Positions 12,781 through 23,719 of a stretch of DNA of 64,000 bases are shown piece by piece. The stretch comes from Vicugna pacos (taxonomy: Eukaryota; Chordata; Mammalia; Artiodactyla; Camelidae): assembly GCF_048564905.1 (NCBI RefSeq), contig NC_133006.1:24024001-24088000 (forward strand), written 5' to 3'. Position 1 is the stretch's first letter, and the number at the start of each line of letters is the position of its first letter. The notes beneath the pieces were generated by a model. The model worked only from the letters and a program-made list of their open reading frames with translations, did no database searches and was not told where the DNA came from. Both the position numbers and the translations under genes were made by a program.

Positions 12781-13473
12781 AAAGAAAAAAAGAAAAGAAA
12801 TGTGGTCGGCACTTGGGCCCTTCCTGGAGCTCCCTAGTCACTAAAAAAAGGCCTTAAGTCCAGGGACTGAGGTTCCTGGAGCACTGTCTGCCTGGAATTT
12901 CCTTTTACCCACAGGCAGCGCAGGGAAGAAGGCTGGGCAGAGAACAGCAAGAAAAAACAGTGCTCAGGCATCTGAGAGGGCAAAATCCCCCTCAAACGGG
13001 AAGGAATTGGTAAACTCCAGCATCGGGGTTGGGGGAGCGGCGTCGTCGGGGTGATGGTGGGGGGAACACGGGTGTGGGGGCAGCCTTCCGACCCAGGGGT
13101 GTCAGAGGACTCAGGTCTGAAGAAGAGGAAGGAGGGAGGGACGGTGGGTGCAGCCGGAAAAGAAGCTGGAAAGAGAGTGCAGAAGCCAGACTGAGCTGTG
13201 ATGGGAACAGGCGGCACCCGGCTTCCGGCCCCCTCCCCGACCTTACCCTACCTCTCCCCATCTCCCCCAGCTCTTACCCCGTTCCCCGCTCCCCACCCGC
13301 GCCGCACCGCCAGTGAGTTGGTCCCCTCGACGCTCAAGAATTCCACGGGACCCCTGAAGCCGCCCCAGGCTCCCGGCTGCGAAGCTCAATGAACCCCACT
13401 CACCGGCTGTGGCACCTGGGGTTAAAAGAAGGACAAAAACGGCTGGAAACATCAGGACAAGGAGAAGCCTCAA

Positions 13474-13660
13474 GGCCTAGACTTTTCCAGCCTCCCGGAG
13501 GCTGCAACCCAGCAACAGAAGGCGCCGGGACGGAGCGCTCAGTGCGGCAGTCCTGAGCAACTCCACAAGTTAGCCTGAAAGCACGCCTCCCGGCCTGGCT
13601 GGGAGACTAAACTGCAGCCACTGACTCAGCCACGGGGGCGGGGCAGGGACCGCGGGGAGG
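13474..13660 (-). promoter_or_regulatory. Presumed MIC promoter region
   Basis: This GC-rich stretch lies immediately upstream of MIC exon 1. It contains a GC box (GGGGCGGGG at 13635-13643) and an AP-1-like TGACTCA at 13622-13628. No obvious TATA box was seen. The assignment rests on position and base composition only. The near-identical tract begins exactly at its upstream edge. Confidence 0.45.
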
Positions 13661-14242
13661 GGACAGGGATCACAAGCCCAGTGAGGCCACTCCCCATGAT
13701 CCACTCCAGCGCCAACCTCTCTCCAGACACCCTTTCCAACCTGCCTCAGGACATCTGCACCTCTGGGGCCACCTGCCCCTCAAATCCAACAGGTCTACAA
13801 GCAGACTCTACACCTCCCAGCACACCAGCCTCTCCCTGTCCCCCTAGTTCTCTGGCAATACCACCAGCTTGGTCCCCTCTGATCCCTTTCCCCCTGCCTT
13901 TCTTGGACTCACCATCAGCTCCCCCAACCCCTGTTCCATCCCACAGCAGCTACCTTAGTCCAGGCTTTCATCTACTTCAGCCTAGAGAACCGCAAAGGTC
14001 TCCTAAACCTGTACCTGTCCTCAGTTATAACCGTGATGCCCAAGCCATCCACAGCTGCCCTGTCTGCAGATATAACACATAATGCCTCTGCTCCCTCACT
14101 GATGCCCCAGCTGCCACAACCAGCTGTCTGGCATCACCCCCCACTTCTCTGGTGATATGTTCCCTGGGTTGCAGTAAAAATGGTCCATCTCCTTATTTTG
14201 TCCCACCGGGATGCCACTGCTTCTGCATCACCCTCCCATGGA
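13658..14242 (+). repeat. Near-identical tract shared by the two arms (right copy)
   Basis: This matches the reverse complement of 305-890 at about 99.5 percent by eye, while both flanks are far more diverged. It contains the same unrecognised 133-codon proline-rich frame (13681-14082) and sits just upstream of the MIC promoter. Confidence 0.85.
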
Positions 14243-14502
14243 TTATTCTCCTTTGCCTTCCAACCCATCAGAACTGCACATCCTACAAGATCATCCCAAA
14301 CAGATGGTGGGGAAGGTGGCACAACCTTGGGATCATACTAAAACCCACCTAACTGTATGCTTTAAAAAAAAGAATTATGTGATATATGAACTATGTCTCC
14401 ATAATAATAATATAATAACAATAATGCCACCCTTAAAGCTTCCTTCTACTAAAAACTGTGCCTTATTGCCAACACACATCTCTTGATCTTTGGAACATCT
14501 AG

Positions 14503-14672
14503 CCTGTTGTTCTCAAATTAGGCTGCTTATTAGAACCACCTGGGGAGTTTTTACTATCCATATGTGTAGGCCATAGCCAAAACCAATTGAATCAGTATCC
14601 CTTGGGCTGGCCTTCGTATTTTTTAAAGCCCCCTCAGTGATTCCAATGTGTAGGCAAGTTTTAGAACCACTG
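14503..14672 (+). mobile_element. MER5A (hAT-Charlie non-autonomous DNA transposon)
   Basis: The text runs from GTTGTTCTCAAATTAGGC to TTTTAGAACCACTG, close to the MER5A ends, with ATTAGAACCACCTGGGGAG and GTGATTCCAATGTG inside. It is about 170 bp, near full length. Its first part is also present in the left arm, which dates the arm duplication as younger than this insertion. Confidence 0.85.
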
Positions 14673-15852
14673 GTCTAACCCTGGTTGAAACCTCCTTGAT
14701 GGTACCAAGTCTGCCCTGCCTTGAACCCTATCTGACCATCTTACACTCCTCCCATAAGCTAACAAGTCACTTTAGGATCAGGAACTATGTTCATTTCATC
14801 TTTGTCTCCCTGTAGATAAATGCTTTTTTCAAAGTTGTACTCTGCCTCTCAATACTAACCATTCCACTAAGCTCCTTATTCTACACTTTTCCTGTGAGTG
14901 AAAATGTCAGGCCTCAGAAAGCTTTAACAATTTCTTAGATTTCATATTATTTTTATTAATTAATTACTTTCACCATCACAATTTATTTGGCAGTTCAGGG
15001 ATTGGGTCCTGTCCATCTCAGAGATTCTTTTCATTGCTGAAATTCACAAGGGTAGTGGAAGTATAGAGGTAGATGGAACCCAGCTCTTCTGAAAGCTGGA
15101 CCCAAACCCTTTCCTCTGTGTCAGTCCTCCTTCAAAGACTTGCTAGCTGTGGCAGCTCCATCTAACTGTCTCATTCAAGTCACCGCACCACCCACCCTTC
15201 AAAAAAAAAAAAAAAGACTTAATACTAATATGCTAGGTTTGTTCCACCACATTTGGAGGTGATTGCAATAAGAGAAAGCCAACTACTGGGATGTGGGAGA
15301 GGCCCTGATGGTCTAGGACTGCAGATTTAGGGTGCTCTCCTGGATCTAGCCATGGCCGCCCCTCCCCCATCAAGCAAATAGCCCGGTGAGCACTGACTTC
15401 CTGGTGGGTACCTGACCTGTCCCAAGTGAGTCAGGTATGTTCGTGGGTTCGAATATGCAGGGGATAAGCTGTAAAGCAGAGAGTGGGAAAAGGAGGGAGC
15501 GAAGGGGAAAAGGCTGAAGAAAGGAAGAGAGAAGAAAAAGAGAGAGAAAAGCTACCGGGGAAATAAAATTTTAACGATATAATTTTATGATTTCTGACTT
15601 TCATTTTTATTCTTTATTTATTTTATTCTGTCGTGTATTCGTTTTGTTATAGGTGTTTGAGTTCTGTCTGAATATGTAAACAGCTATTATTGTTATTGGG
15701 GGACCACTTGAAAGAAAGTTGCAAACATCAGGACCCTTTAACTTCAAATGTGCAGGGTGTAGCTCTTAGAAACAAGAACAAAGTGTTTTGTTTGTTTCTT
15801 TTGTTTACCTAAGTATAAATTACAAAGAGGATGGTATTTTTAAAACCAGCTG

Positions 15853-15985
15853 TGGTGGGGAATGTATGGCTCAGTGGTAGAGTGTGTGCTTAGCTTGCAC
15901 GAGGTCCTGGGTTCAATCCCTAGTACTTCCAAATTTTTTTTAATTAAATAAATAAATAAACCTGATTACCTACCCCCTCCAAAAA
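15853..15985 (+). mobile_element. Camelid tRNA-derived SINE
   Basis: TATGGCTCAGTGGTAGAG (box A region) and GGGTTCAATCCC (box B) are followed by an AATAAATAAATAAA tail and the usual ACCTGATTACCTACCCCC ending. Confidence 0.9.
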
Positions 15986-16039
15986 AAGAAAAAACTTCTT
16001 TCATTTAAAATATAAAATTAAATAAATAAATAAAACCAA

Positions 16040-16170
16040 CTTTGAAGGGACATAATTTACATACAACATAATGCATCTATTTGAAATGCACAGCTGGTTG
16101 AGTTTTGGCAACTTACACGCCCACGTCACCATTACCAGAATAAAGATATAGAACATTCCTACTGTCCCCA
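16040..16170 (-). mobile_element. Antisense LINE-1 fragment
   Basis: The text CATAATTTACATACAACATA followed by GAGTTTTGGCAACTTACACG resembles the 3' region of old LINE-1 on the opposite strand. It is short and diverged. Confidence 0.5.
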
Positions 16171-17999
16171 AAGAAAAGCCTTGTGACATAATTCCATGCA
16201 GCCAATATAAGTAATAAGATAGATTTTAATGTGTTGCTATGAAAAGATGTGCCCAAGACACGTTTAAGCTTTTGTAAAAGCTAAAGAACATGCTGAATTA
16301 TAATGCCACTAATACCACTTACAAAATACATTTTAAATAGAGGAAAACCTTGAAGATTTCTCACCAAAGTTTTGACACTGGTGTCTCCAGGGAGTGAGAT
16401 AACTTGATGACTTACAGTTTGTCTGAAATGTTGGAATTTTCCTTTAGTATAAATTTGGATTTGTATGGGAGTAGGTCAGGGAGATAATATTTGTGCTGAA
16501 AAATATTATGATGTTAAGAACCAAAGTCAATAAGCTACAGATGTTTAAAAACCAAAATGTTAACTAAAATCCAACACTAGAAACTGTATTTTGAAATAAT
16601 CCTTCACATTTTCAAAGCCTCGAATCTTTCAAAGTCTTTTTGAAAAAGGGTTGTTTTTAGTAGAGTAGACATATGTAAACAAACAAGAGTAAGAGGTGCG
16701 GGCTACAATAAAAAGAATTGCAGATTGAGTGGGGACACACGGGATCCTGGCACAGTTACACTCAAACCACTTTCGACAACCATATTGTCCTAGCGTTCTC
16801 CAGGCAGGAAAAGGGTGGAGTAAATCTTGTTCCTAGAGCCTGGATTTGTCCTTGAGAAAAGTTAGTCTTTCAGAGCAAGTCTGAGGAACGATACTGACTT
16901 TCTGATTTGAAAAAGCTTCAAGAATGCTGGGCAATGACAGTGTCTCCGTAAGAGCATCCAGCCCATGTGGGTGATGTTCACTGTGGCTCTCGGGTTGGCA
17001 ACAGCTCAAAGAGAGGACACAGAGAAACTGCACCTTCAGGTCCAAGGCCCCCAGAAACTTCCGGGCCAAGTGCTCCAGTGAGGGTTGGGGTGGTGGCGAG
17101 GAGGCAAAGAAACTCACATTAATAACCTGAGAGGAAGAAAACACTGAAGTGGGAACCAAAAACCTCCACACTCATCCGCGCTCCCCTTCCTGTTGGCATT
17201 GGAGGGGAACCACGCGGCTCTGGGAGGAAGAGAACAGGTGGCTCCTTGGTGATTTCTGATGAGCTTAAATTGAGGGGAGATTGTAAATTTTTTCCTTTGG
17301 AAGGTAGGCTTCAAATCCTCCACTCTGACTGGTTTACCAGGTTCCTCCTGATAAAACACAAAAACAAAGCCTGATTCTTCCTGCCAGTAGGTCTGCACTC
17401 TCCTCAACAACTCTATTTAGGGCTGTAGCCCAATAGCTCCTACATCTTGGGGCCCCCCAAAAGGACCCTATCACTTCAGCAGCACGCAAGGAGATCATTT
17501 CTAGGGGGGAAAATGCATAATCTCCTTGAATTCCTGAGATTTTTACATTTACTCAATGACTTTGTAGATGTTGATTTAATCTTTGAACATCTTGGAATTA
17601 ATTTGCTTTGACTCTGTGTGTAGAACTGGAAGCAGGTAGCAAGGGACTGATCCTGCTCTATTGCCCCACCCGGTGGCTCTTTTATGCAATCTCTTTTATA
17701 TAAGAAATTACGAGCCAATGAAATCCATAGCTAGGGAAACAATCAACTTTCCATTTCAGCAAATGTTTCAGATGTTCCAGCTTGCCTAGTAATAATGTTC
17801 TAGCTTTACCCCAGTCTTAACAGTTTAAAATTTCTATTTTTGTTGGCATTGATTTTTAAATAATTCACGTAGACTACATTGGGTTTATGGCAGTAAGACA
17901 CCTCAAATCAGCTACAGAATTAAGGCAGGAAAATAAATATGTGGTTCTCCATCGAGTAACTGCTAACACCATCTTTAAAATGTATCAGCACTGAATCCA

Positions 18000-18400
18000 G
18001 TCACTTCTCACACCTCTACTGCTTCCACCTTAGAACCATCCTCTCTACAGTAGTTAACATGTGCACTTTAGAGGTGGGCTCCCTGCTGACTCTCATGCCC
18101 TGCTGTCCATTGCCCACATAACAGACAATGTGATCTTTTAAACTGTGAATCAGAACACATCCTCGCCATCACATTGCATGTAACACTCCAGTGTCTTCTC
18201 CTCTCAGGCAGAATGAAATCCCAGTCCTTCACCACTTCTACAAGCCCCTTGTGCCAGGGCCCCTCTCACCACCTGGGCCTCAGCCCCCCATCCCCCACTC
18301 TCAGCCCAGCTCACTTGTCTACTTTCATGGGCCTCTGACACTGCCCGGTTCTGTCCCAGGGCTCTTGCCTCTCCTGTGACACCCCAAGTGCACCTCCTCT
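18000..18400 (+). mobile_element. L2-like LINE fragment
   Basis: The pattern GAATGAAATCCCAGTCCTTCA, then CTACAAGCCCC, then GGGCTCTTGCCTCTCCTGTG follows the familiar L2 3' consensus order. It is ancient and fragmentary. Confidence 0.5.
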
Positions 18401-19183
18401 CCAGAGACTAAGATGGCTGCTCCCCCAACAATTCAGGTCTCTGTCCAAGTGTCCCATGGTCAAGTCCTCAGAAACATCATGTCCAACAGACTAGCTAAAA
18501 TATATGGAAGGCTATTTAAATATAAGACTATTAATCAGACATTGTTCATAATGGTAAAAAAAAAAAAATGCCAGTGCTACCTGGGTCCATGCTTTGAGAA
18601 CCACACTAGAACCACTTTCCTGGAGAAAGAGTGAGGGTTTATCAGTCTAGTTTAGTGTCTAGTATTGGAAGAGAGGTATAGGATAAACCAGACCACATCC
18701 AGCCCATCCTGGAACCCTACTCCCACCACAGAGATCCAGTGTTTGGTTGCCTTGGTGTCACAGGAATGGCAGCCAGCAAGGTGGGGACCAGATGTGGCAG
18801 TTGGAGAGGGCGATCTGGAGGCAGTGCTCTGCATTCAGCACCTGGGGCTGCTGCAGCTATGCAGACCCACTCCTTCACACTCAGGTCCTTCCTCAGCCCT
18901 CAGAACATTGACCTAAAGGTCTTCTTTGCTACACCTAGGCTGTTTGGGCCTACGATGTGACGAGAGGAGCTCTGACCATACTCTCTGATCCAAAGATAAG
19001 ATAACATATTCTGACAGGCATGAGCAAATTTATAGGGATTACAGAATGGGTTAATAATGAGAGCCCTGAAGTGCTGGCACATGGCTTCAATCAGGTGTCC
19101 TGGGAGAAACACTAGTGATTTCTTTTTGTAGACACTAGAGGGCGTTCTGAGATTGCTGAAGCTATAAGCATTGTGTCCACCTA

Positions 19184-19187
19184 CCAA

Positions 19188-19242
<55 letters not shown>

Positions 19243-19244
19243 AA
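19184..19244 (+). repeat. (AATA)n microsatellite
   Basis: About fourteen nearly perfect AATA units. A translated frame running through it on the minus strand (repeating LFIY) is an artefact of the repeat. Confidence 0.95.
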
Positions 19245-19439
19245 TCCTGCAGATTGGGCCTTCCTGTTGGAATCAAGATTTGGTCCATTTCCTTGACCAA
19301 ACAAATTGCTTCTGTCGATTAATCATCCCTTATTTTACTTTTTAATGAATGAAAGATACGTAAAGAAAGAAAATACAATTAAAAAAAAGAAAACAACATA
19401 CTGAATTAAAATAGTAGTAAACATCCTTGTCCAAGGACT

Positions 19440-20035
19440 GATATAAGTTTTAGACAATTTAAAATAATTTTTTGAGTTACAGTTGATGTACAATATTACA
19501 TAAGTTATAGATGTACAATATAGTGATTAACTATTTTTATTAAAGACTATACAATTTTTCTTATCTTGATTAAGGTAAAAGAATTACTTTATCAGAGTTT
19601 TTTAAAAAATTTTTTCATTTTGAGTTTGTCAGTTTTGCTTTGTCTCCTTTGGAATTAGCTTTTGCTTTGTTTTGATTTGGTTCAAAATTCAAAAGCTTTA
19701 AAAAAGGTAAGTCTCTCCCACTCCTGTCCCATCCCTGACAGGCAACCACTGATATTACTTTCTTATTTATTCCTCCAAAGACACTTTATGAATATGCAAG
19801 CAAACATAAACATATATGTATAAATTCTTTTCCCCTTCATACAAAACGTAATGTGTGCTATCCTGCACCTTGCTTTTTTACCCTTAACATTGTATGATGG
19901 AGACCACCATTAGGATATATCAAGAGTATCTTACTTTTTTTTACTTACAGTACTTTCTTGTATGAAATGCAGTACTTTCTTGTATGCAGTGCTTCTTAAC
20001 CAATTCCCTACTGATAGTCATTTGGATTGATTGAT
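19440..20035 (-). mobile_element. Antisense LINE-1 pieces
   Basis: GAGTTACAGTTGATGTACAA near 19474 is the antisense 3' end of LINE-1. Further antisense L1-like text follows at 19740-20030. The pieces are discontinuous and old. Confidence 0.55.
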
Positions 20036-20055
20036 TGATTGCTTTTAAAACCAAC

Positions 20056-20145
20056 ACTAGGGTGTGGGGGTATAGCTCAGTTGGTAGGGTACATGTTGAG
20101 TATGCACAAGCTACCTGGTTCCATTCCCAGTAACTCCATTTGTTT
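20056..20145 (+). mobile_element. Camelid tRNA-derived SINE, truncated
   Basis: GGGGTATAGCTCAGTTGGTA and a weaker box B (TGGTTCCATTCCC) are present. The usual A-rich tail is missing because it abuts the 3' end of the TAF13 pseudogene. Confidence 0.85.
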
Positions 20146-20159
20146 TTTGTTTCTCAATC

Positions 20160-21786
20160 TTTTAAATTTTTCATACTTTATTATTTGTATTGATAGGTTA
20201 AGAAAGTAGAATTTTCCTAAGTACTGTTTCATAGATAATGTTCATAAGCAGCACACAAAACATTCAGTTTCACAAAGAGTAATGTTCAATGATCCCTCTA
20301 AATGCAGTTTTAATCGTTTCTTTAAGCTAAGTGCAAGAATAATACAATAAGCTCAATACACACAAAACCTGTATATGTATATCCTGAACTACAAAAGTGG
20401 TTTCCACAGCCATGTATGGTTTTAGTCAGGAACACATTTTCACAGTGAACAAGTACTAACAAACATGTTAATAAAAAGTTACTGCAAATGCTTATTCTGC
20501 CATCAGCTTTTTCAGCAACACCATTCCTGCTGCAGAAGGCACTTATTAGAAGCTTTAATCTGGACCTAGGAAAATGAATCCTCTTAAAAATTGACAAATA
20601 GTGTATTATAAGGTTTTAAATCAAATAAGCCTTCCAACACAAAAGCAGTCACATAAAACTTTTAGTTTCTCAAAAAATAAGAAACAAAAAAATTTAAAAT
20701 CACTCTTGTTATCTAAAGAAAAGAGTATTAAAACAAATTATCTTAAGACAAATAAACACTCCTACAAAAGGCTGTATTTTCTTATATCATTTTCTCCTTA
20801 AAAGAAACACAAATCAGTTCACTACCTTTTAATAACTTCTTTGACTACTGTAGTCTAAAAACTTTAGAATACATGAAACATGTCTTTATGAGCGATCATA
20901 AAGTCAAAGATGCCTTTTAAATTTCATGTATTAAACAGCTACAGCTACAGTACAGCCTACAATGGCACAAATACACCTAACATATAAATACTACTTCATT
21001 TAAATGGTCAAAAGTCAGAAGGAACTGAACGGTTTGCAAGGTACTTTGACATATATGTGGTCATTAAAATCCAATAAGTAATTCAAGTCTGGTAATATAA
21101 TGGCAGGCAATTAAAGGCTCAAATATCACTCTAAAATCAAAGACATGAAAATTAAGACTGAAAACTTTGTGGTTCTCCACCTTTCATTCACATGGCTAGA
21201 TATCAGGACCTTACTGTGAAAAATACAGTTATTAAATGTGGTTTCCCCAGAAGACAATGAAGCTTCAGAAAGTACAAAAGGTGTCAAGACCCACAGTTTG
21301 CTTCATCAAATGCTTTTCTAGCTTGTTTCAATTCTTCATTCCTAGTAAGCAAGTCTTTAAACCTAGCAAACTTTCTTGGGTCCTTTCAAATCAAAAACGG
21401 TATCTTCAATTTGTACAAGACCTTGTCTTCCAATTGACATTGCCTTGTGAGTCGTTGCAGTGATGAACTCTATGACAAGGTCTTCAAGAATATCCACTGA
21501 CTCAGTATAAGGATTCTGGTCATCCCCAAACCCATACACCATATATCTTAATTCTTTAGAAAAAAATCTCTTTCTTTCACCCTGTCTACCTTCTGTACCT
21601 CTTCCAATTTCTTCATTTTCTTCTTCAAACCGATTCTGAACTTGGCCTCCGCTACTGTGCCCAAAGGGGTAAGGGAAAAAGTGGGCTGGAACAGAGGTGT
21701 TCACTCACAGTGAGGTCTTCTTCACCTGCCATTCCACCAGCCAGCCACCTCCAGCAGCCTCCTGCTTCTGCGTGCCCAGTACCTCC
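20160..21786 (-). pseudogene. TAF13P: TAF13 processed pseudogene
   Basis: An intronless minus-strand copy of TAF13 mRNA, the histone-fold TFIID subunit that pairs with TAF11. The former coding part lies at 21284-21732. Visible TAF13 blocks are FEEENEEIG, FSKELRYMVYGFGDDQNPYT, ESVDILEDLVIEFITA, KAMSIGRQG and, in another frame, FARFKDLLTRNEELKQARKA before the old stop at 21284-21286. A frameshift after the VF pair (about 21380) and several substitutions make it non-functional. The 5' UTR-like segment ends near 21786; the 3' UTR-like segment runs down to an AATAAA (minus strand, 20177-20182). Unusually, 79 bases beginning GTGAGT sit where exons 1 and 2 should join. Confidence 0.88.
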
Positions 21787-21829
21787 ATTTGAAAAACTAA
21801 AATAAAACCAATATTACAATGTGTAATTT

Positions 21830-22020
21830 TGAATAGTCATTTTACAGATATGCCAGTATGTTTTCGGACACATTCCTAGAAGTAGGACTGCTGGATGTAT
21901 GCATTTTTTAATTTGGACAGAGATGGCCACATTGCCCTTCATAAAAACGTTACCAGTTTACAGTCCCATTGGCAATATAATTGAGTATCTATTTTGGTGT
22001 GGTTATTTTTTAAGCTACAA
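21830..22020 (-). mobile_element. Antisense LINE-1 fragment
   Basis: Text such as AGTAGGACTGCTGGATGTATG and CAGTTTACAGTCCCATTGGC is the familiar antisense pattern of old LINE-1 ORF2 and 3' sequence. Confidence 0.6.
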
Positions 22021-22289
22021 AAATATACAGAGATCCATATTTGGGAGCCATCCACATATAAACGATATTTAAATCCCGGGACTGGATGAAAATAGAGTGA
22101 TTAGGAAGGCAGTAAGAACGGACTAAGCAGCCTAGGTAAAGTTCTTAAACATGCCAACATTTAGAGCAAAAGGAGCTGGCAAAGGAGATTGAGAAGGAGC
22201 AGCTGGTATGGGAGGAAGAAAACTAGAACTCTATATGTCACAGAAGCTTTAAAGGTTGTGGGGTGGTGGGGGAAGCATAAATATAAATT

Positions 22290-22570
22290 AATACAATCAC
22301 TTCAGAGAACAATTTGGCATCACGTGGTAAAGATGTGCAAAAATTCCACTCCTACTAACATATCCAAACAGGACACACAAGCGACCAAGGAGAGATGCTC
22401 CTAAATGTTCATTGCCGCAAAAACAACCCAAAGGTCAATGAAGAGAAAATATGAGGTACATTGTAGCATTTTTATACAATGAATACCATCGAGAAATGAA
22501 AATAAATGAAGTATTTGTATAAACGTGGATGTATCTCCTATACAATGTTGACTGAAAAAGAAAGCTACAA
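22290..22570 (+). mobile_element. Old LINE-1 fragment
   Basis: AGAACAATTTGGCATCACG, TCCTAAATGTTCATTGCCGC and ATACCATCGAGAAATGAA follow LINE-1 order at strong divergence (L1ME or HAL1-like). A short A-rich tail follows at 22569-22595. Confidence 0.6.
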
Positions 22571-22659
22571 AAAAAAAAAAAAGGAAAAAAAAAAGCAAGC
22601 TACAGAATGATACATTCAGCAAGGAGCAATTTCTAGTCTTAAAACATACCAAATGAAAG

Positions 22660-22797
22660 GATTTTTAAAATTATTTTTCATTTCTTTCTTTTTTTTTTTT
22701 TCTGCCTTAACACAGGCACTGGGTATTGAATTTGAATCCAGGACCCTCCTGCACACCAAGCCCATGCTCTACCATTGAGCTATATCCTCACCCTCTG
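22660..22797 (-). mobile_element. Camelid tRNA-derived SINE
   Basis: On the minus strand, GGATATAGCTCAATGGTAGA (box A) and a degraded box B are followed by an A-rich tail, seen here as the T run at 22690-22700. Confidence 0.8.
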
Positions 22798-22845
22798 ATT
22801 TTTAGAATTCTTAACAAAACATAAAAGCATACACAAAATTCAATA

Positions 22846-22848
<3 letters not shown>

Positions 22849-22880
<32 letters not shown>
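22849..22880 (+). repeat. (AC)n microsatellite
   Basis: Sixteen uninterrupted AC units. Confidence 0.97.
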
Positions 22881-22882
<2 letters not shown>

Positions 22883-23719
22883 CTCAGGCTGTCCTTGCCT
22901 GTAAAGTGTTAACTGAAACACATGCATATCAGAACAATGCAAAATGAGGACTGTCTGCATATATTTCTACTCTTTACCATATATACCACATACAGCAAAT
23001 GATACTAAAGTGTGACAAGCCGACAAACCTGTGTGGTAACTCCATAAAGCTTTCTTACAATTCTCTGTTCCTTTCTTCCAGCTCAAACTACTTCATAATA
23101 AAATTTGTGAAGTAGATCCAAAAGAAGTGAGCAAAAGAAAGAAAAATGTTATCAAGTGTGGGAAGCTGCTGCTGGGAGGTAAAGAAAGATGAGCTCATAG
23201 ACCTCTCTATTAGAATGAACTGTACTCAGTCTGTTAGTGACCTTGACCACAGCAGACTTCCTTGAGGAATGTGAGCTGAAGTCAGAATGAAGTGAGCAGA
23301 ACCAGGAAAGAAGGATGAAGAAGGACCACAGGCACAAATAAGCCTTAGGTGTCAAACTCTGGGGGTGTGGCAGGGTGGGCAGGAGTGGAAGGCAGAGGTG
23401 GGGTTGGATTCTGAGCATTCTTCTTTGGATCTGAAGCTTAGAGAAAGGGCATTAACATTTATTTAGCTCTTTCCACAATCTTCAGAGAGATCTGAAACAG
23501 TTTTCACAAACTGAAGAATGAATTCCTCCAATAGCTCCTGGGTCCCTTGGAGAAATTAAGTACTTTGGCCTGTTTTCGGAATACAGAGACAGTCATGTGA
23601 AGTTCCTGGGGGCTAGACCTCACAATCTGGGCCATTATTCTCAATGGTGTGTGAAAATTCGGTAGATTTTGCTTTCCAGAATAATTTTTTAAAAGAAAGT
23701 TCTTTGTTAGAATGTTTGC

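Larger units (their letters stand above)
7835..13473 (-). pseudogene. MIC (MICA/MICB-like): MHC class I chain-related (MIC) gene with disabled reading frame
   Basis: Five exons with consensus splice sites: leader 13404-13473, alpha1 9453-9713, alpha2 8887-9174, alpha3 8031-8308, transmembrane 7835-7948. MIC proteins are stress-induced surface ligands of NKG2D. Alpha1 shows [10 protein letters not shown] and GPWAEDF; alpha2 begins LHSLQE, keeps a cysteine pair, and is 288 nt as in human MICA. Alpha3 has the Ig cysteines and three N-glycosylation sites. Three lesions: the codon aligned with the family ATG is TTG; alpha3 is 278 rather than 279 nt, with one base missing near 8272, which brings an in-frame TGA at 8184-8186; the transmembrane exon has TGA after VVCVISIMF. 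An ATG at leader codon 8 could still start translation into an intact alpha1-alpha2 platform. Exon 6 was not found. The alternative is assembly errors in a functional gene. Confidence 0.85.
12825..14570 (+). repeat. Right arm of the inverted duplication (MIC 5' region)
   Basis: This arm contains the first part of MIC intron 1, exon 1, promoter and upstream DNA, matching 1-2200 in the opposite orientation. Landmarks shared with the left arm are CCAGGGACTGAGG near 12860, the exon 1 donor at 13402-13403, the near-identical tract 13658-14242, the AT-rich stretch 14380-14430 and MER5A at 14503. Confidence 0.82.
14690..20050. other. Repeat-rich intergenic DNA without a recognised gene
   Basis: Besides the elements listed separately, 14700-14930 looks L2-like, and 15000-15850 and 16170-17990 gave no recognisable product. 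Frames at 16833-17410 (minus strand) are short and match nothing I know. Confidence 0.5.

Noticed and set aside
17460-17485. CACTTCAGCAGCAC resembling the start of U6 snRNA
   Set aside because: Only about a dozen bases agree, and the following U6 sequence is absent.
18900-19304. 134-codon minus-strand frame with a repeated LFIY motif
   Set aside because: It runs through the (AATA)n microsatellite; periodic translation of a repeat is not evidence of a gene.
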